Assembly (NCBI GenBank): GCA_023935145.1
Contig: CM043702.1
Span: 59,871,001-59,935,000 of the forward strand
Origin: Bretschneidera sinensis
Taxonomy: Eukaryota > Streptophyta > Magnoliopsida > Brassicales > Akaniaceae
Direction of reading: 5' to 3'
DNA length: 64,000 bases
This document shows, piece by piece, positions 10,843 through 22,242 of the stretch (position 1 is its first letter; each line of letters opens with the position of its first letter). The position numbers and the translations under genes are program-made. The notes beneath the pieces are model-generated. The model was given only the letters and a program-made list of their open reading frames with translations, was not told where the DNA came from and searched no databases.

Positions 10843-13800
10843 TTAGACATTTAGTTTATCATAATCTAGCAATCCCATTAATAGTCTAATTTTGCAAAAG
10901 CTAGCTTCACTTAGAGGTTTTGTAAGAATGTCAGCTATTTGATCATCTGATGGTATGAATTCTAGTCTTATATCACCTTTTTTAGCATGGTCTCTTAAGA
11001 AATGGTGTCTAATTTCTATATGTTTAGTTCTAGAGCGCTGAATAGGATTCTTAGTTAGATTGATAGCACTAGTATTATCACAATGAATTGGGATACTTTT
11101 AAAGATCATGCCATAGTCTTCTAGTTGTTGTTTCATCCATAACACTTGAGCACAACAACTTCCAGCTGCTACATATTCCACCTCGGTGGTTGATAGTGCA
11201 ACGAAATTTCGTTTCTTGGAAAACTAAGAGGTTAACATTGCACCTAAGAACTGGTATGTTCCACTTGTGCTTTTTCTATCTAACCTACATCCAACAAAAT
11301 CAACATCTAAATATCCTACAAGCTCAAAAGATGAATCTCTAGAGTACCATAATCCTATGGTTTGAGTTCCTTGTAGATATCTAAGGATTCTTTTTACTGC
11401 AACTACAAGTAACTCCTTAGGATTGGCTTGAAATCTAGCACACATGCATACACTGAACATTATTTCAGGTCTACTTGCAGTCAAATAAAGCAAAGCTCCT
11501 ATCATGCTTCTATAATATTTAGTATCTACACATTTACCTCCTTCATCAAGATAAAGTTTTGTTGAATGGGTGTTCCAAGTGGCTTTGAGCTTTCCATCCT
11601 GAACCTCTTTAATAGGTCTTTTGTGTACTTTGATTGGTTGATGAAGATGCCTCATTTCAGTTGTTTTATTTGAAGTCCAAGGAAGTAGGTAAGCTCTCCC
11701 GTCATGCTTATTTCAAATTCACCTTGCATGCACTTGGCAAACTCGTGACACATAGATTCATTAGTAGCACTAAATATAAAATCATCAACATATATTTGGA
11801 CTAGAAGAGTATCATTTTTGTGAGTCTTTGTGAAGAGATTTGTGTCTACTTTACTTCTGATAAAGTTATTGTCAATCAAAAATTTACTTAGTCTTTCATA
11901 CCATGCCCTTGGAGCTTGCTTCAATCCATATAGAGCCTTAGAAAGCTTGTAGACATGATTTAGAAGACTAGGATTTTCAAATCCAAGAGGTTGTTCAACA
12001 TAAACCTCTTCTCCTATAAAGCCATTTAAGAAGGCACTTTTTACATCCATTTGAAATAACTTAAACTTATTAAAGAATGCAAAGGCTAATAACATTCGAA
12101 TAGGTTCTAATCTAGCTACAGGAGCATAGGTCTAATCAAAGTCTATTCCTTCTTCTTTGTTATATCCCTTAGCAACTAGTCTAGCCTTGTTTCTAGTTAC
12201 GATTCCATTTTCATCCATCTTATTTCTAAATACCCATTTAGTTCCAATTATTGAATGATTCTTAGGTCTAGGAACTAGATTACATACATTGTTCCTTTCA
12301 AATTGATTTATTTCTTCTTGCATTGCAATTATCCAATCATTATCCTTTTCAGCTTCTATAAATGTCTTAGGTTCTACTTGAGACAAATAAGCTACATAAT
12401 TGCAAATATTTCTAATAAAGGAACGAGTTCTTACCCCTTGTGAAGGATCACCTATCACTTGATCAATCGGGTGATAGTTTGCATACCTCCAATCTTTGGG
12501 AAGACTATCCTCTTATCAACTTATAGATGGTTGGTCTACTTTGAGAGTTTCAATCTCTCCATTTGTTTGAGGTGGACTCTCCTTTGGGTCAACAATGGGA
12601 GTAGGAGTTTCCATTCTTGGAATAAAATCTGCATCATCATTAAAAGAAACTTCTCTACGACAAATTGGGTTAGACTCATCACGAGTTACATGTACGGATT
12701 CCTCTACCACTAGAGTTCTCTTGTTGAAAACTCTATAAGCTTTACTAGAGGTTGAATCTCCTAAAAATATTCCTTCATCAGTCTTAGAATCAAATTTACC
12801 CAAGTTAGTTTTATTGTTATTAGGATGAAGCATTTATAACCAAAGGTACGAAAATAAGAGATATTAGGCTTTCTACCTTTCCATAATTCATATGGAGTTT
12901 TGTCAAGAATAGGCCTAATTAAACTTCTATTCAAGATATAGCAAGAAATGTTTACCGCTTCAGCCCAAAAGTATTTTGGTAAACTATTTTCATAAAGCAT
13001 TGTTCTTGAAAATTCTTCTAGAACTCTATTTTTCCTCTCAACAACTCCATTTTGTTGAGGAGTTCTAGGGCTGAAAAGTTGTGATCAATCCTATTTTCAT
13101 CACAAAATTTTGAAAAACTTTGGTTTTCAAATTCTTTTCCATGATCACTTCTAATGCTTGAAATACAAATCCCTTTTTCATTTTGAACCTTTTTGCAAAA
13201 AAATTCAAATCCTTTGAAGGCTTCATCCTTGTAAGCAATAAAGATAACAAAGGTATATCTTGAATAGTCATCAACAATAACGAGAGCATATTGATGGCCA
13301 CCTAGACTAATGGTACTAATTGGACCAAATAAGTCCTTATGCAAGAGTTCCAATGGTCTAGTAGTTGTGACTACATTCTTTGATTTAAAATAAATCCTAG
13401 TTTGTTTTCCCATTTGATAAGCATCACATACTTTGTCTTTTTCAAAATTGATTTTGGGAAGTCCAATAACTAAATCTTTTCTTGAAATGATTTTTAGCAT
13501 GTTCATGTTCACATGACTAAGCCTTCTATGCCATAGCCATAGATTTTCACTAATGGCAGGAAAACATTTTTCATTTTCGGAATGCAAGGATTTCAAATCA
13601 ACTATATAGACATTTTCATGCCTATGGCCAACAAATTTAATCTTGTTACTTTTGATGTCTATAACTAGACAATGAGAGGTATCAAATGTGACTTTGTTGC
13701 CTTTGTCACAAAGTTGACTAATACTTAGTAAATTTGGCTTAAGGCCTTGTACTAGCAAGACATTATCTATGGTTGAGAAATCATTACCAACTTTTCCATG

Positions 13801-13956
13801 CCCGATGATCTTTATTTTTATGTTGTCTCCAATGGTGACAAGTCCACCATCTTATAGAGTTAGCTCCTTGAATACACTTTTATCACTGATCATGTGTTTT
13901 GAGCAGCCACTATCAAGGTACCAACAGTTACCCTTTTCCTTGGTGTGGAGACATAT
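10843..13956 (-). pseudogene. E2 pol: protease, integrase, reverse transcriptase, RNase H
   Basis: Minus-strand order is protease (WYLDSGCSKHM near 13900, with the catalytic DSG intact), the GAG-pre-integrase HHCC zinc region (WHRRLSHVN; one Cys of the CDAC motif reads Tyr), and integrase (VDDYSRYT, RSDHGKEFENQ). RT follows, with TKWVFRNKMDENG, QMDVKSAFLNG, YGLKQAPRAWYERL and YVDD, then RNase H (EYVAAGSCCAQVLW, HCDNTSAI, RTKHIEIRHHFLRD), ending at LLDYDKLNV, stop 10843. Breaks are a frameshift at about 13075 in integrase, another near 12840, a TAG inside the FDETYAP motif near 12130, and a frameshift near 11650 after RT. Length and order are those of a full copia pol. Confidence 0.93.
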
Positions 13957-16016
13957 CTATATCACACAAGGATACACAATGGCATTTTTAGGTACCCAAA
14001 ATTTCTTGGGTCCTTTGAGGTTAGTCCTTGAAAATACGGTTCCTTTTGGGACCCATACTTTCTTAACAACATATGGTGATCTGTATACATGTTGATGATG
14101 CACAATCGTAGGATAATAGTTATTAAAATTTCTAGGATTTCTTAGTTGTGCATGTCTATAATTCTTAGGATATGAGTTCCTAGGATACACATTTCTATTG
14201 TGAGGAATATGAATATACATGTCATTTCCAGAAAATGTATGATGATAATTTTTAGGATACATGCTTGCATTATCATGAGTATACATATTATTTCTAAAAT
14301 GACTATGATTGTAATTCCTAGGATATGCTTGTGCAGTGTGCAAGTTTTGAGTATACAAATTGTTCCTAGGATGCACATGATGATTATTCCTAGCATGTGC
14401 ATAAGCATTCCTTGAATGAGCATACATATAAGCATGAGTATTTCTAGGATTTTTCAATCTTATATTAGCATTAGAATTAGTATTTCTAGACATGCTATCA
14501 TTCAATGGGGTGTGATTTTAACCTTTAACGTAGAGGCTTCATTCACACATGAAGCTTTCATGAATAAGCCCTCTTTTGATTTTTGCTTGCCTAATGGAGA
14601 GTATCTTAAACCAGATTTTTCTCCACTTAATCTTTGGTAAGAAAGCACTTCATCAAGCTTTTCTTTACCAAGCATGAATATAGATATAGTACCATTCAAT
14701 TCTAATATCTTCTTCTTTAAATTCTCATTTTCATCTTTGAGGAAGTCTTGAGAAGCATCATACAGCAATGAAGATAATTTTTCTTTTTCTCTTAGACTTG
14801 TCATCTCTTTAGAAAGGGATAACACATCTTTCTTAAGCGTAGAGTTCCTAGAATCGAATTTCTTCAATTCATCATGCATTTCATTTATGACTTCTAACAA
14901 TTCTTCACTACTACTCACAATGTTATTTTTAGAAGAGAGAGAAGATAATACCTCATTTTCATCATCAATTGCCATAAGGCATAGGTTGGTAATTTCCTCA
15001 TATCTGACTTCTTTATCCGAGGATTTTTCTTCTTCTTCGTCATCACTCCAAGTGGTTGCAATCATAGCCTTCTTCTTAAAGCTCTTGTATGGTTTGCTCG
15101 TTGCCATATAATCGGCCTTGATGTGACCGGGCTTCTTGCATCTATAGCACACAAGTGGTTCCGTTTTAGAGGTGAGATCCTTTGTGTAAGGTTTCTTGCT
15201 TTTCTTCAAAAATCTATGAAATCACTTGGTGATTAAAGCCATCTCACTATCTTCTTCACTGCTCACTGCCTCTTCTTCCGAGTCCTCTTCTCTGTTATAT
15301 GTAGAGACTTTGAGAGCTATTACCTTTTTCTTCTTCTCATCTTCATTGACAATGGGATTCATTTCCTCCGTCTCATATGTTAACAATGACCCAAGAAGTG
15401 TCTCAACATCAAGTTTGTCGAGATCTTTGGCCTCCGTGATAGCAGTCTTCTTTGCTTTCCAAGTGGATGGCAAAGACCTCAAGATTTTTCTTGTTAATTC
15501 AAATTCCTCAATGTTCCTACCAAGAAGCTTCAAACCATTAACAATAGTTGTGAAACGTGAGTGCATTTGAGAAATTGTTTCATTAGGAGACATTCTAAAA
15601 TATTCATATTCAGATACTAGCATATAGATTTTTGAATTTTTAAACTCACTAGTTCCTTCATATGTAACTTGCAATTTATCCCATATTTCCTTAGCTGAAA
15701 CATATGCAGAGATTTTATTGTATTCAGATATATCTAAAGCACAATGTAAAATACTTGTTGCTCTACTATTGAAAGATATCATTCTACAATCCTCCTCATT
15801 GTACTCAGTTTTGAGTTTAGGAATTGTATGATTGATTTCTCCAATAGTGATTTCCTTTGATGGAATTCTAGGTTCCTCTTCAATGACTCTCCATAGATTA
15901 TAATCTTATCCTTCGACAAAGATTTTCATCCTATTTTTCTAATAGTTATAGTTGGAGCCATTGAACAAGGGAGGCCTAGTATATGAGTGTCCTTCAGAAT
16001 AGCTATTTGCTGCCAT
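13957..16016 (-). pseudogene. E2 gag: UBN2 capsid, CCHC knuckle, coiled coil and His/Asn-rich repeats
   Basis: It starts at ATG 16016. In order: an N-terminal DUF4219-like region, then the UBN2/Retrotran_gag_2 capsid (WDKLQVTYEGTSEFKNSKI, MHSRFTTIVNGLKLLG). Next come an acidic linker, a CCHC knuckle (CYRCKKPGHIKADY, last Cys now Tyr) and a long coiled coil (about 14900-14640). A His/Asn/Arg-rich repeat segment (units like YPRNYHHTF, FRNNMYTH) lies at about 14470-14110, then two WVPK motifs. Sirevirus gag proteins are known for such coiled coils, reported to bind dynein light chain LC8-type proteins. In-frame stops lie at about 15943, 15905 and 15219, with a frameshift near 14510. A TAG at about 13955 separates gag from protease in the same frame and is shared with E1, as is the first stop. 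Confidence 0.9.
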
Positions 16017-16056
16017 CAGATCAACTCAAGGATATTAAGTCTAAATTTGAGAATGA

Positions 16057-16069
16057 GGCTCTGATACCA
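16057..16069 (-). other. Primer binding site of E2 (initiator tRNA-Met)
   Basis: The minus strand has TGGTATCAGAGCC two bases inside the 5' LTR, complementary to the 3' end of plant initiator tRNA-Met. It fixes the transcription direction as minus. Confidence 0.92.
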
Positions 16070-16071
16070 AT

Positions 16072-17232
16072 TGTAGACTGAAGTTGCAACCCAAGAGGGG
16101 GGGGGTGAATTGGGTTTTAAAAATTTTTTGGTGGAATAAAACACAAATTTATAAAATAGATAACACAACAAGCATATAACAAGTAATATGTGCTGTAAAT
16201 AAAGAGATTAAAGAATAGAGGATGCAAACTCAGTTTATAGTGGTTCAGCAATATCGGAATCATTCCGACCCTACGTCCACTCTCTTCAAGGAACCTCCTT
16301 GAAGTACTCCACTAAGAAACTTAGTCGTGCAACTTCACGGGTGTTGCACAAACCTTCCAATTCTTTCCTCTTGGAAGCAAACCCCTTCCTCTCAGACGCA
16401 AAACCCCTTCCTTTCAGAAGCAAATCCCTTTACAATAAATACTGTAAAGAAAACAGTAAAGAGACAACAATGGAAGCTTATACAACTGAATAATGTCTCT
16501 CTTTCTAGGTAAAGCTTGAAGAATGGCTCAACAATCAATTTTTCAAAGCTTTTTTAGTATCAATGAGTAAAAACTTGTTTGAATGTGTAATATTCTATTT
16601 TAAAATGCTTAATAGAGTGGGTTTATATAGCCTTGATGTAATAAGCCCGTTTATAACTGATTTTGTCCATTTTGGTACAATTTGTGCTGAAATCTCACGT
16701 CCCAATGGTCATGATTTTTAGACTACCAGTCGACTGGGTGCTCTTTAAAAATCACACTTTTAAGGTTGTTGAAGGTACCAGTCGACTGGATATGTCTTAT
16801 CAGTTGACTGAGAAATCTCTGACCAAAACACCAGTCGACTGGTATGAGGCATCCAGTCAATTGGGAACATACTGACCTTTATACTAGAAGACTGGTATAA
16901 GTACCCAGTCGACTGGGTTACTTTAACAACCCAGTTTTCATGTGTTGAATTGATTTTAACTTTAAAAACGTTTGTTTAAAAGGATATGTTAAAATGTTTT
17001 TCAAAAAGAGCCATTGGACAAGCTAATTACCTGAACAAGTCAGACTTACAACTTGTTTCAATGTCTTAGACCTATACTCATTCTTCTGTCTTCACTTAGT
17101 GCTTGATTCAGGTTAAGTTCTTGCACCTTGTTCCTTGGTTGAATGCTCTTATTGCTTAATACACTTAGATAGCATCGTTAGTATAATAAGAGTTGTGTTT
17201 TGTCATCATTAAAATATAGGTGAGGGTCAACA
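16072..17232 (-). repeat. 5' LTR of E2
   Basis: TGTAGA...GGGTCAACA on the plus strand, paired with 7135-8344. About seven palindromes of the CCAGTCGACTGG type lie at 16725-16915, followed in the transcription direction by a TATA box at 16622-16629 (TATATAAA on minus). Confidence 0.93.
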
Positions 17233-17237
17233 CATAG

Positions 17238-17650
17238 GTTTTCACTAAATGCGGGAAAAAAATTTTCATTTTCCGAACGAAAAGATTTTAAATTAACTAC
17301 ATAGACATTTTCGTGTCTATGGCCAAAAAACTTGATCTTGTTACTCTTGATGTCTATAACTAGACAATGAGAGGTTTCAAATATGAATTTATTGCCTTTG
17401 TCACATAGTTGACTAATACTGAACAAATTTGGCTTAAGGCCTTGCATGTATAATACATGATCAATGGTTGAGAAATCGTTACCAACTTTTCATGCCCGAT
17501 GATCTTTATCTTTGTGTTATCTCCAATGGTGACATGTCTGCCATCCCTTAGAGTTAGCTCTTTGAACATACTTTAATCATCAGTCATGTGCTTTGAGCAT
17601 CCATTATCAAGGTACCAATAGTTACCTTTTTCCTTGGTGTGGAGACATAT
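17238..17650 (-). pseudogene. E1 protease and pre-integrase segment
   Basis: This is the start of E1 pol, upstream of the E2 insertion. After the shared TAG, the frame reads ICLHTKEKG and WYLDNGCSKHMT. The protease triad DSG is therefore DNG here, a change expected to impair catalysis. A stop follows, then KELTLRDGRHVTIGDN and LKPNLFSISQLCDKGNK, the conserved copia protease tail, with a frameshift between them (about 17485). The frame is cut at 17237 by E2 and resumes at 7129. Confidence 0.87.
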
Positions 17651-19742
17651 CTACATTACACAAGGATACACAATTGCACACTTAGGTACCCAAAATTTCT
17701 TGGGTCTTTTGGGGTTAGTTCTAGAAAATATGGTTCTTTTAGGGACCCATACCTTCTTAACATTATAAGGTGCCATATAATTATAGACATGTTGATGTTG
17801 CATAATCCTAGGATAATAGTTATTGAAATTTCTAGGATTTCTTAAATATGTATGCCTATTATTTCTTGGATAAGCATTCCTATGATACATGTTTCTATGA
17901 TTAAAGTTATAAATTTGCATGTTATCTCTAGGAAATGTATGATGGTAGCTCCTAGGATGTGTACTTGTAGTATGAGTATACATATTATTTCTAGGATACA
18001 TATGATGGTAATTCCTAGGATGCACATGTATAGTGTGCAAGTTATGAGTATACATATTATCTCTAGGATGCATATGATGGTTACTCCTAGGATGTGTATT
18101 TCTTGAGTGATTATTTCTAGCATGAGCATACATATAAGCATGTCTGCTTCTAGAGTGTTTATCTCTAGTAAATGCATTAGAATTTAAATCTGTATTTTTG
18201 GACTTCCTAACATAGATTAAAGGAGTGCTTTTAACCTTGCTAGAGGCCTTGGAAATGGAGGCTTCATTCAAACATGTTGTTTTTATAAACAAAGTATCTT
18301 TTGACTTTTGCTTGCCTAATGGAGAATAGCCCAAGCCAGATTTTCCTCCATTCAATCTTTGGCTAGATAGCACTTCATCTAGCTTTTCTTTTCCAAGCAT
18401 AAATCTAGATATGGTGCTATTCAATTCCATTATTTTCTTCTTTAAATTTTCATTTTCATTTTTTAGAAAATCTTGTGAAGAATCATAAGGCATGGGAGAT
18501 AGTTTTTCTTTTTTTTTTCTTTAAGCCTTCCATCTCTTTAGAAAGAGAGGAGACTTCCTTTTTAAGGGTGGTATTCCTATAATCGAATTTCTTCAATTCT
18601 TCATGCATTTCATTTATAAACTTAATTAATTCTTCACTACTACTAACAATGTTATTATTAGAAGGGGAAGAATTTGATACCTCATTTTTGTCGTCGATTG
18701 CCATCAAGCATATGTTGGCAATCTCCTCGTATCTGACCTCACTGTCTAAAGATTCTTCTTCTTCGTCATCATTCCATGTGGTTGCAATCATAGCTTTCTT
18801 TTTGAAGCTCTTATATGGTTTCCTTATTATTGTACAATTGGCCTTGATGTGACCGGGCTTCTTGCAATCGTAACACATAAGATGTTCCCTTTTTGGACTG
18901 GAATCCCTTGTGTAAGGTTTCTTGCTCTTTTTCAAGACCTTGTGAAACCTTTTGGTGATTAAGGCCATCTCACTTTATTCTTCGCTGCTCTCATTCTCCT
19001 CTTCTTTTTCTTCCTCTTTGTTGCTTGTAGAGGCCTTGAGAGCAATCATCTTTTTCTTCTTCTCATCATTATTGACAACGAGATTCATTTCCTTCATCTC
19101 GTATGTCAATAATGATCCGAGAAGTGTTTCAACATCAAGTTTTTCGAGATCTTTGGCCTCCATGATGGCCATCTTCTTTTCTTTCCAAGTGGATGGCAAA
19201 GACCTTAAGATATTCCGTGTTAGTTCAAACTCCTCAATGTTCCTACCAATAAGCTTTAAGTCGTTAACAATAGTGGTGAAACATGAGTGCATTTGAGAAA
19301 TTATTTTGTTAGGAGACATTTTGAAAGATTCATACTCGGACACTACTATATAGATTTTTTATTTTTTAAATTTGCTAGTGCCCTCATATGTGACTTGTAG
19401 TTTGTCCCAACTCTTCTTAGCCAAAACATAAACAGAAACTTTATTATACTTAGAAATATCTAAAGCATAATTTAAAATACTAGTAGCTATACTATTTAGA
19501 GACATCATTCTACAATCCTCTTCATTGAACTCAGTTTTGAGTTTAGGCATTATATGATTGATTTCTCCAATAGTTATTTCCTTTATAAGAATTCTAGGTC
19601 TTTCCTTTATGACTCTCCATAGATTGTAATCATGTCCTTCGACAAATATTTTCATTCTATTTTTCTAGTAGTTATAATTGGAGCCATTGATCAAAGGAGA
19701 CCTAGTGTAAGAATGACCTTCAGTATACCTATTTGATGCCAT
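17651..19742 (-). pseudogene. E1 gag: UBN2 capsid, CCHC knuckle, coiled coil and His/Asn-rich repeats
   Basis: It starts at ATG 19742 and is collinear with E2 gag. The capsid region includes MSLNSIATSILNYALDIS and WDKLQVTYEGTSKF. The knuckle is intact (CYDCKKPGHIKANC). A coiled coil (ENENLKKKIMELN) precedes roughly 120 residues of His/Asn/Arg/Tyr-rich repeats (HPRNYHHMYPRNNMYTH and variants) at about 18170-17830, then two WVPK motifs. Breaks are a TAG at the same early codon as in E2, TAA codons at about 19357 and 18975, and a frameshift in a T-run near 18515. It ends in the TAG also seen in E2. Confidence 0.9.
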
Positions 19743-19782
19743 CGGATCAACTCAAGGATTTTAACCTTTAAATTTAGTACAA

Positions 19783-19795
19783 AGCTCTGATACTA
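19783..19795 (-). other. Decayed primer binding site of E1
   Basis: The minus strand reads TAGTATCAGAGC where E2 has TGGTATCAGAGC. The change sits in the primer-pairing region next to the 5' LTR, as expected from age. Confidence 0.8.
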
Positions 19796-19797
19796 AT

Positions 19798-20977
19798 TCT
19801 AAATCGATGTTCAAACCCAAGAAGGGGGTGAATTGGGTTTTTAAAACTTTTGTTGATTAACTTGCAAGTGTTTAAACAGTTAAATACACAAAACACCCAA
19901 TCAAATAATATGCTTGAAAGTAAAAGAGTTTAAGGAAGAGAAAGTACAAACTCCGTTTATAGTGGTTCGGCAATATCATATTCCTTCCGACCCTACGCCC
20001 ACTCTCTTCAAGGAACCTCCTTGAAGTAATCAACTAAAACTTTAGTTGTAAAACTTCACGGGTGTTGTAAAAACCTTACAACCGATCTCTTCCTCACGGA
20101 AGCTACAATGAAGTGTTTAATCCTAAACACTCTAAGAGTTATACCAACTCTTTCCCTTTACAATAAATGAATTTTGTTGTAAAGTAAATGGTAGAGAGAT
20201 AGCAATAAGTGCTTTTACAAACGAACAATATCTATCTTTCAAGAATAAGCTTGAAGAATGGCTCAACAATAAATTTTTCAAAGCTTTTGAGAATTAATGA
20301 GCTATCTTGTGAATTGAATGTGTTCTCTTCTACTTTTAAATGATCATTGAAGTTGGTTTATATATTCTTGAATCAATATAGTCATTTAACACTAACTTGG
20401 TAGGTTTGGGGCATTAAATTCTCAAGTCCCGCATCTCAAACGGTCACAATTTCAAATTACTAGTCGACTGGGTCCTTGTACTAGTCGACTGGGCCAAGTA
20501 AAGATTTTTCACTTTTTAGGCTAAGGGAGAGTACCAGTCGACTGGGTCAAAGGACCAGTCGACTGGGTGAAGTTACCTGTCGACTGGGTCCTCAACACTA
20601 GTCGACTAGAAACTTTCTGTCCCATATCCCAGTCGACTGGTATATTAATCCAATCGACTGGGTTGTCCTTCAACCCAGTTTACCTTTTCAAAAACAGTTT
20701 TTTTACTTAGAAACTTTTTGTATTTTTAGTTTTGTCAAAGTCCTTTGTAAATTGAGCCACAGATCAAATTATATAATTGAACATAAGAGTCTTATAATTG
20801 TTTCAATTACCTTAATGCGTATTCTAGATCTTCTATCTTATTTTGGTGTCTTAATCACGTTGAGTTCTTGCATTTTGTTTCCGTACTGAATGTTTTTACC
20901 GCTTAAACACTTAGATAAAACTGTTAGTGTAATTAAAATAGTGTTTTTTCATTATTAAAATAAAATATGGGTCAACA
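19798..20977 (-). repeat. 5' LTR of E1
   Basis: Pairs with 821-1956. It ends ATGGGTCAACA on the plus strand. About eight CCAGTCGACTGG-type palindromes occur at 20457-20665 (several exact). A weak TATA-like stretch lies near 20358-20366. The outer TG end has mutated to TC. Confidence 0.92.
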
Positions 20978-21398
20978 GTTTCCATCATACACCCAGGTCT
21001 TAAATTGTGAAGCTGAACCCAGAACAATGCATGCTGGAAGCTGAGATCAGATGGTTGGATGGCCACATTATAATCCTGTAGTATTAACAGAAGTTTATTA
21101 AATGACCATGGACCCACATCGATCACCCAATCCCTATCTATTCGAGTGTTAAAGAGAAATAAGATAAGATTATCCCCAGGACTCGAGATTCCACACCTTT
21201 TATAGTTCTCCAAACTTATTTCATTGTAATCATTAAAGCCTCCCCGCTAAATTGCCTCAAATTTAACAGCTTTCCAACTTGCTCTAGAGCCCCAAAACGA
21301 AGCCCCTCCTCTATTTTCTTCCCTGCTAAAAGAAATGTATCCCCCTCCTCTTCAATGAGCCGAATATTCTATATCTTATTCAGTAAATCATGATCCAT
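20978..21398 (-). pseudogene. 5' half of a DUF4283/CCHC ORF1-like gene, split by E1
   Basis: It begins at ATG 21398 (MDHDLLNKI) and reads IEEEGDTFLLAGK, LRQFSGEALMITM, VWRTIKGV, GDNLILFLFN, DRDWVIDVGPWSFNKLLLIL and FWVQLHNLRPGCMME. This is the full DUF4283 pattern (GPWSF and FWVQLHNL are diagnostic) found in ORF1-like proteins of plant non-LTR retrotransposons. One stop (in the first 15 codons) and a frameshift near 21190 show decay. E1 cuts it at GAAAC, and the frame resumes at 820. It could equally be a domesticated or standalone DUF4283 gene. Confidence 0.75.
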
Positions 21399-22242
21399 AC
21401 CAACTCTAGAAAGAAACTATAGCAGAGGATGAACATTGAGAAGAAACCAAAACTCCCACCTACGGGGAGGAGAACCTTGCATGCACAAGAAGAAACTCTC
21501 ATAGGCAGCGGTAAACCCTAGAGAAACCCTAGAGAGCCCTGAACCCTTGGAGAGAAAAAGCTTTGAGTCAAATAAGCTTTACTGCCTTACTATCCAAGAT
21601 CAATTTAGGAGTCTTAACATTTTTTTTAAAATTACATCTACGTAAAACGTTTTGATTTTGAACGAAAAACAGATTTTTTATTTTTGAAAAGTTAGATTCT
21701 TAAAATAAAGTAATTTAAATTTCAAAATCAACGAATTTATTAACTTTGAATGTGAGATTCCAATATTTAATTTTCTAAATTGTGAGAAGATTTGAACTTG
21801 AGTTCGTACAAATATATATATCTTTTGGAAAAATGTTTGTCACAAAAAGTTTTTTTTGGACTTTTTCATACATCCACACAAGTTTAAAAATTGAAGATTC
21901 TATTCTCTTAGACATATAATGTTTATCTCACTATTTATTCAATTAAATTATTATTTTTTAAATTTTAAATAAATAAATTATCTAATTTTTATATATATTT
22001 TATAAAATATATTAATTTCTTAAATGTATTTTTTCATAATTTTAATTTGAAAAAATATCTAAAAGTTAAAGATTAAAATTGCATCAAAAAGTCAATGTTG
22101 ACAAACACTATTAAAAACTTTTATATTTACAAGTTAGGCTTACATTATTTATTTCTTGAATGCTGGAAATTTTTTATTGTTTATTGAGCATGTATAAATC
22201 GATTAATAACTGGTCATTAAGTTGTAGTACCAATCAATTCTC
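21399..22242. other. AT-rich DNA between the two nests
   Basis: Upstream of the ORF1-like gene there is a short GC-richer stretch (to about 21600, with AAACCCTAGAG repeats) that may be its 5' UTR. The rest is strongly AT-rich with no coding or structural signal I can support. TTCTC at 22238-22242 is the left target duplication of element X. Confidence 0.6.

Larger units (their letters stand above)
7135..17232 (-). mobile_element. E2: Sirevirus-type Ty1/copia retrotransposon inserted in E1
   Basis: Complete in structure: 5' LTR 16072-17232, primer site, gag, protease, integrase, RT, RNase H, accessory ORF, polypurine tract, 3' LTR 7135-8344. A perfect 5 bp duplication, CATAG, flanks it at 7130-7134 and 17233-17237, and removing E2 restores continuity of E1's pre-integrase region (compare E2's own copy at about 13530-13560). 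E2 is a close relative of E1 in the same orientation. It is younger than E1 but already carries several stops and frameshifts. Confidence 0.95.
821..20977 (-). mobile_element. E1: Sirevirus-type Ty1/copia retrotransposon (outer element, left nest)
   Basis: Two LTRs (821-1956 and 19798-20977) flank gag, protease, integrase, RT and RNase H remnants on the minus strand, followed by an accessory ORF. The flanks are ATTTC (816-820) and GTTTC (20978-20982), a 5 bp target duplication with one mismatch. Sirevirus assignment rests on the polypurine tract ending in GGGGGAGATTGT next to the LTR and preceded by TCATCATCAAAAA, the CCHC-plus-coiled-coil gag, the initiator-Met primer site and the extra 3' ORF. 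E1 is interrupted in the integrase region by E2, inserted with a perfect CATAG duplication. All its genes carry stops, so it is not autonomous. Confidence 0.93.

Noticed and set aside
14142..14435. Ile/Cys/Met-rich ORFs on the minus strand, and their plus-strand partners at 14200-14415 and 17852-18106.
   Set aside because: They are alternate-frame and antisense shadows of the His/Asn-rich gag repeats.
13957..14505. Regular spacing of short repeats here and at 17840-18180, suggestive of a CRISPR-like array.
   Set aside because: The repeats are degenerate, in frame with gag and encode His/Asn-rich units; repeat and spacer lengths are not constant and the context is a plant retrotransposon.
21399..22242. 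Search for a host gene, tRNA or promoter between the nests.
   Set aside because: The stretch is AT-rich with frequent stops in all frames and no structured RNA signal; nothing could be supported.
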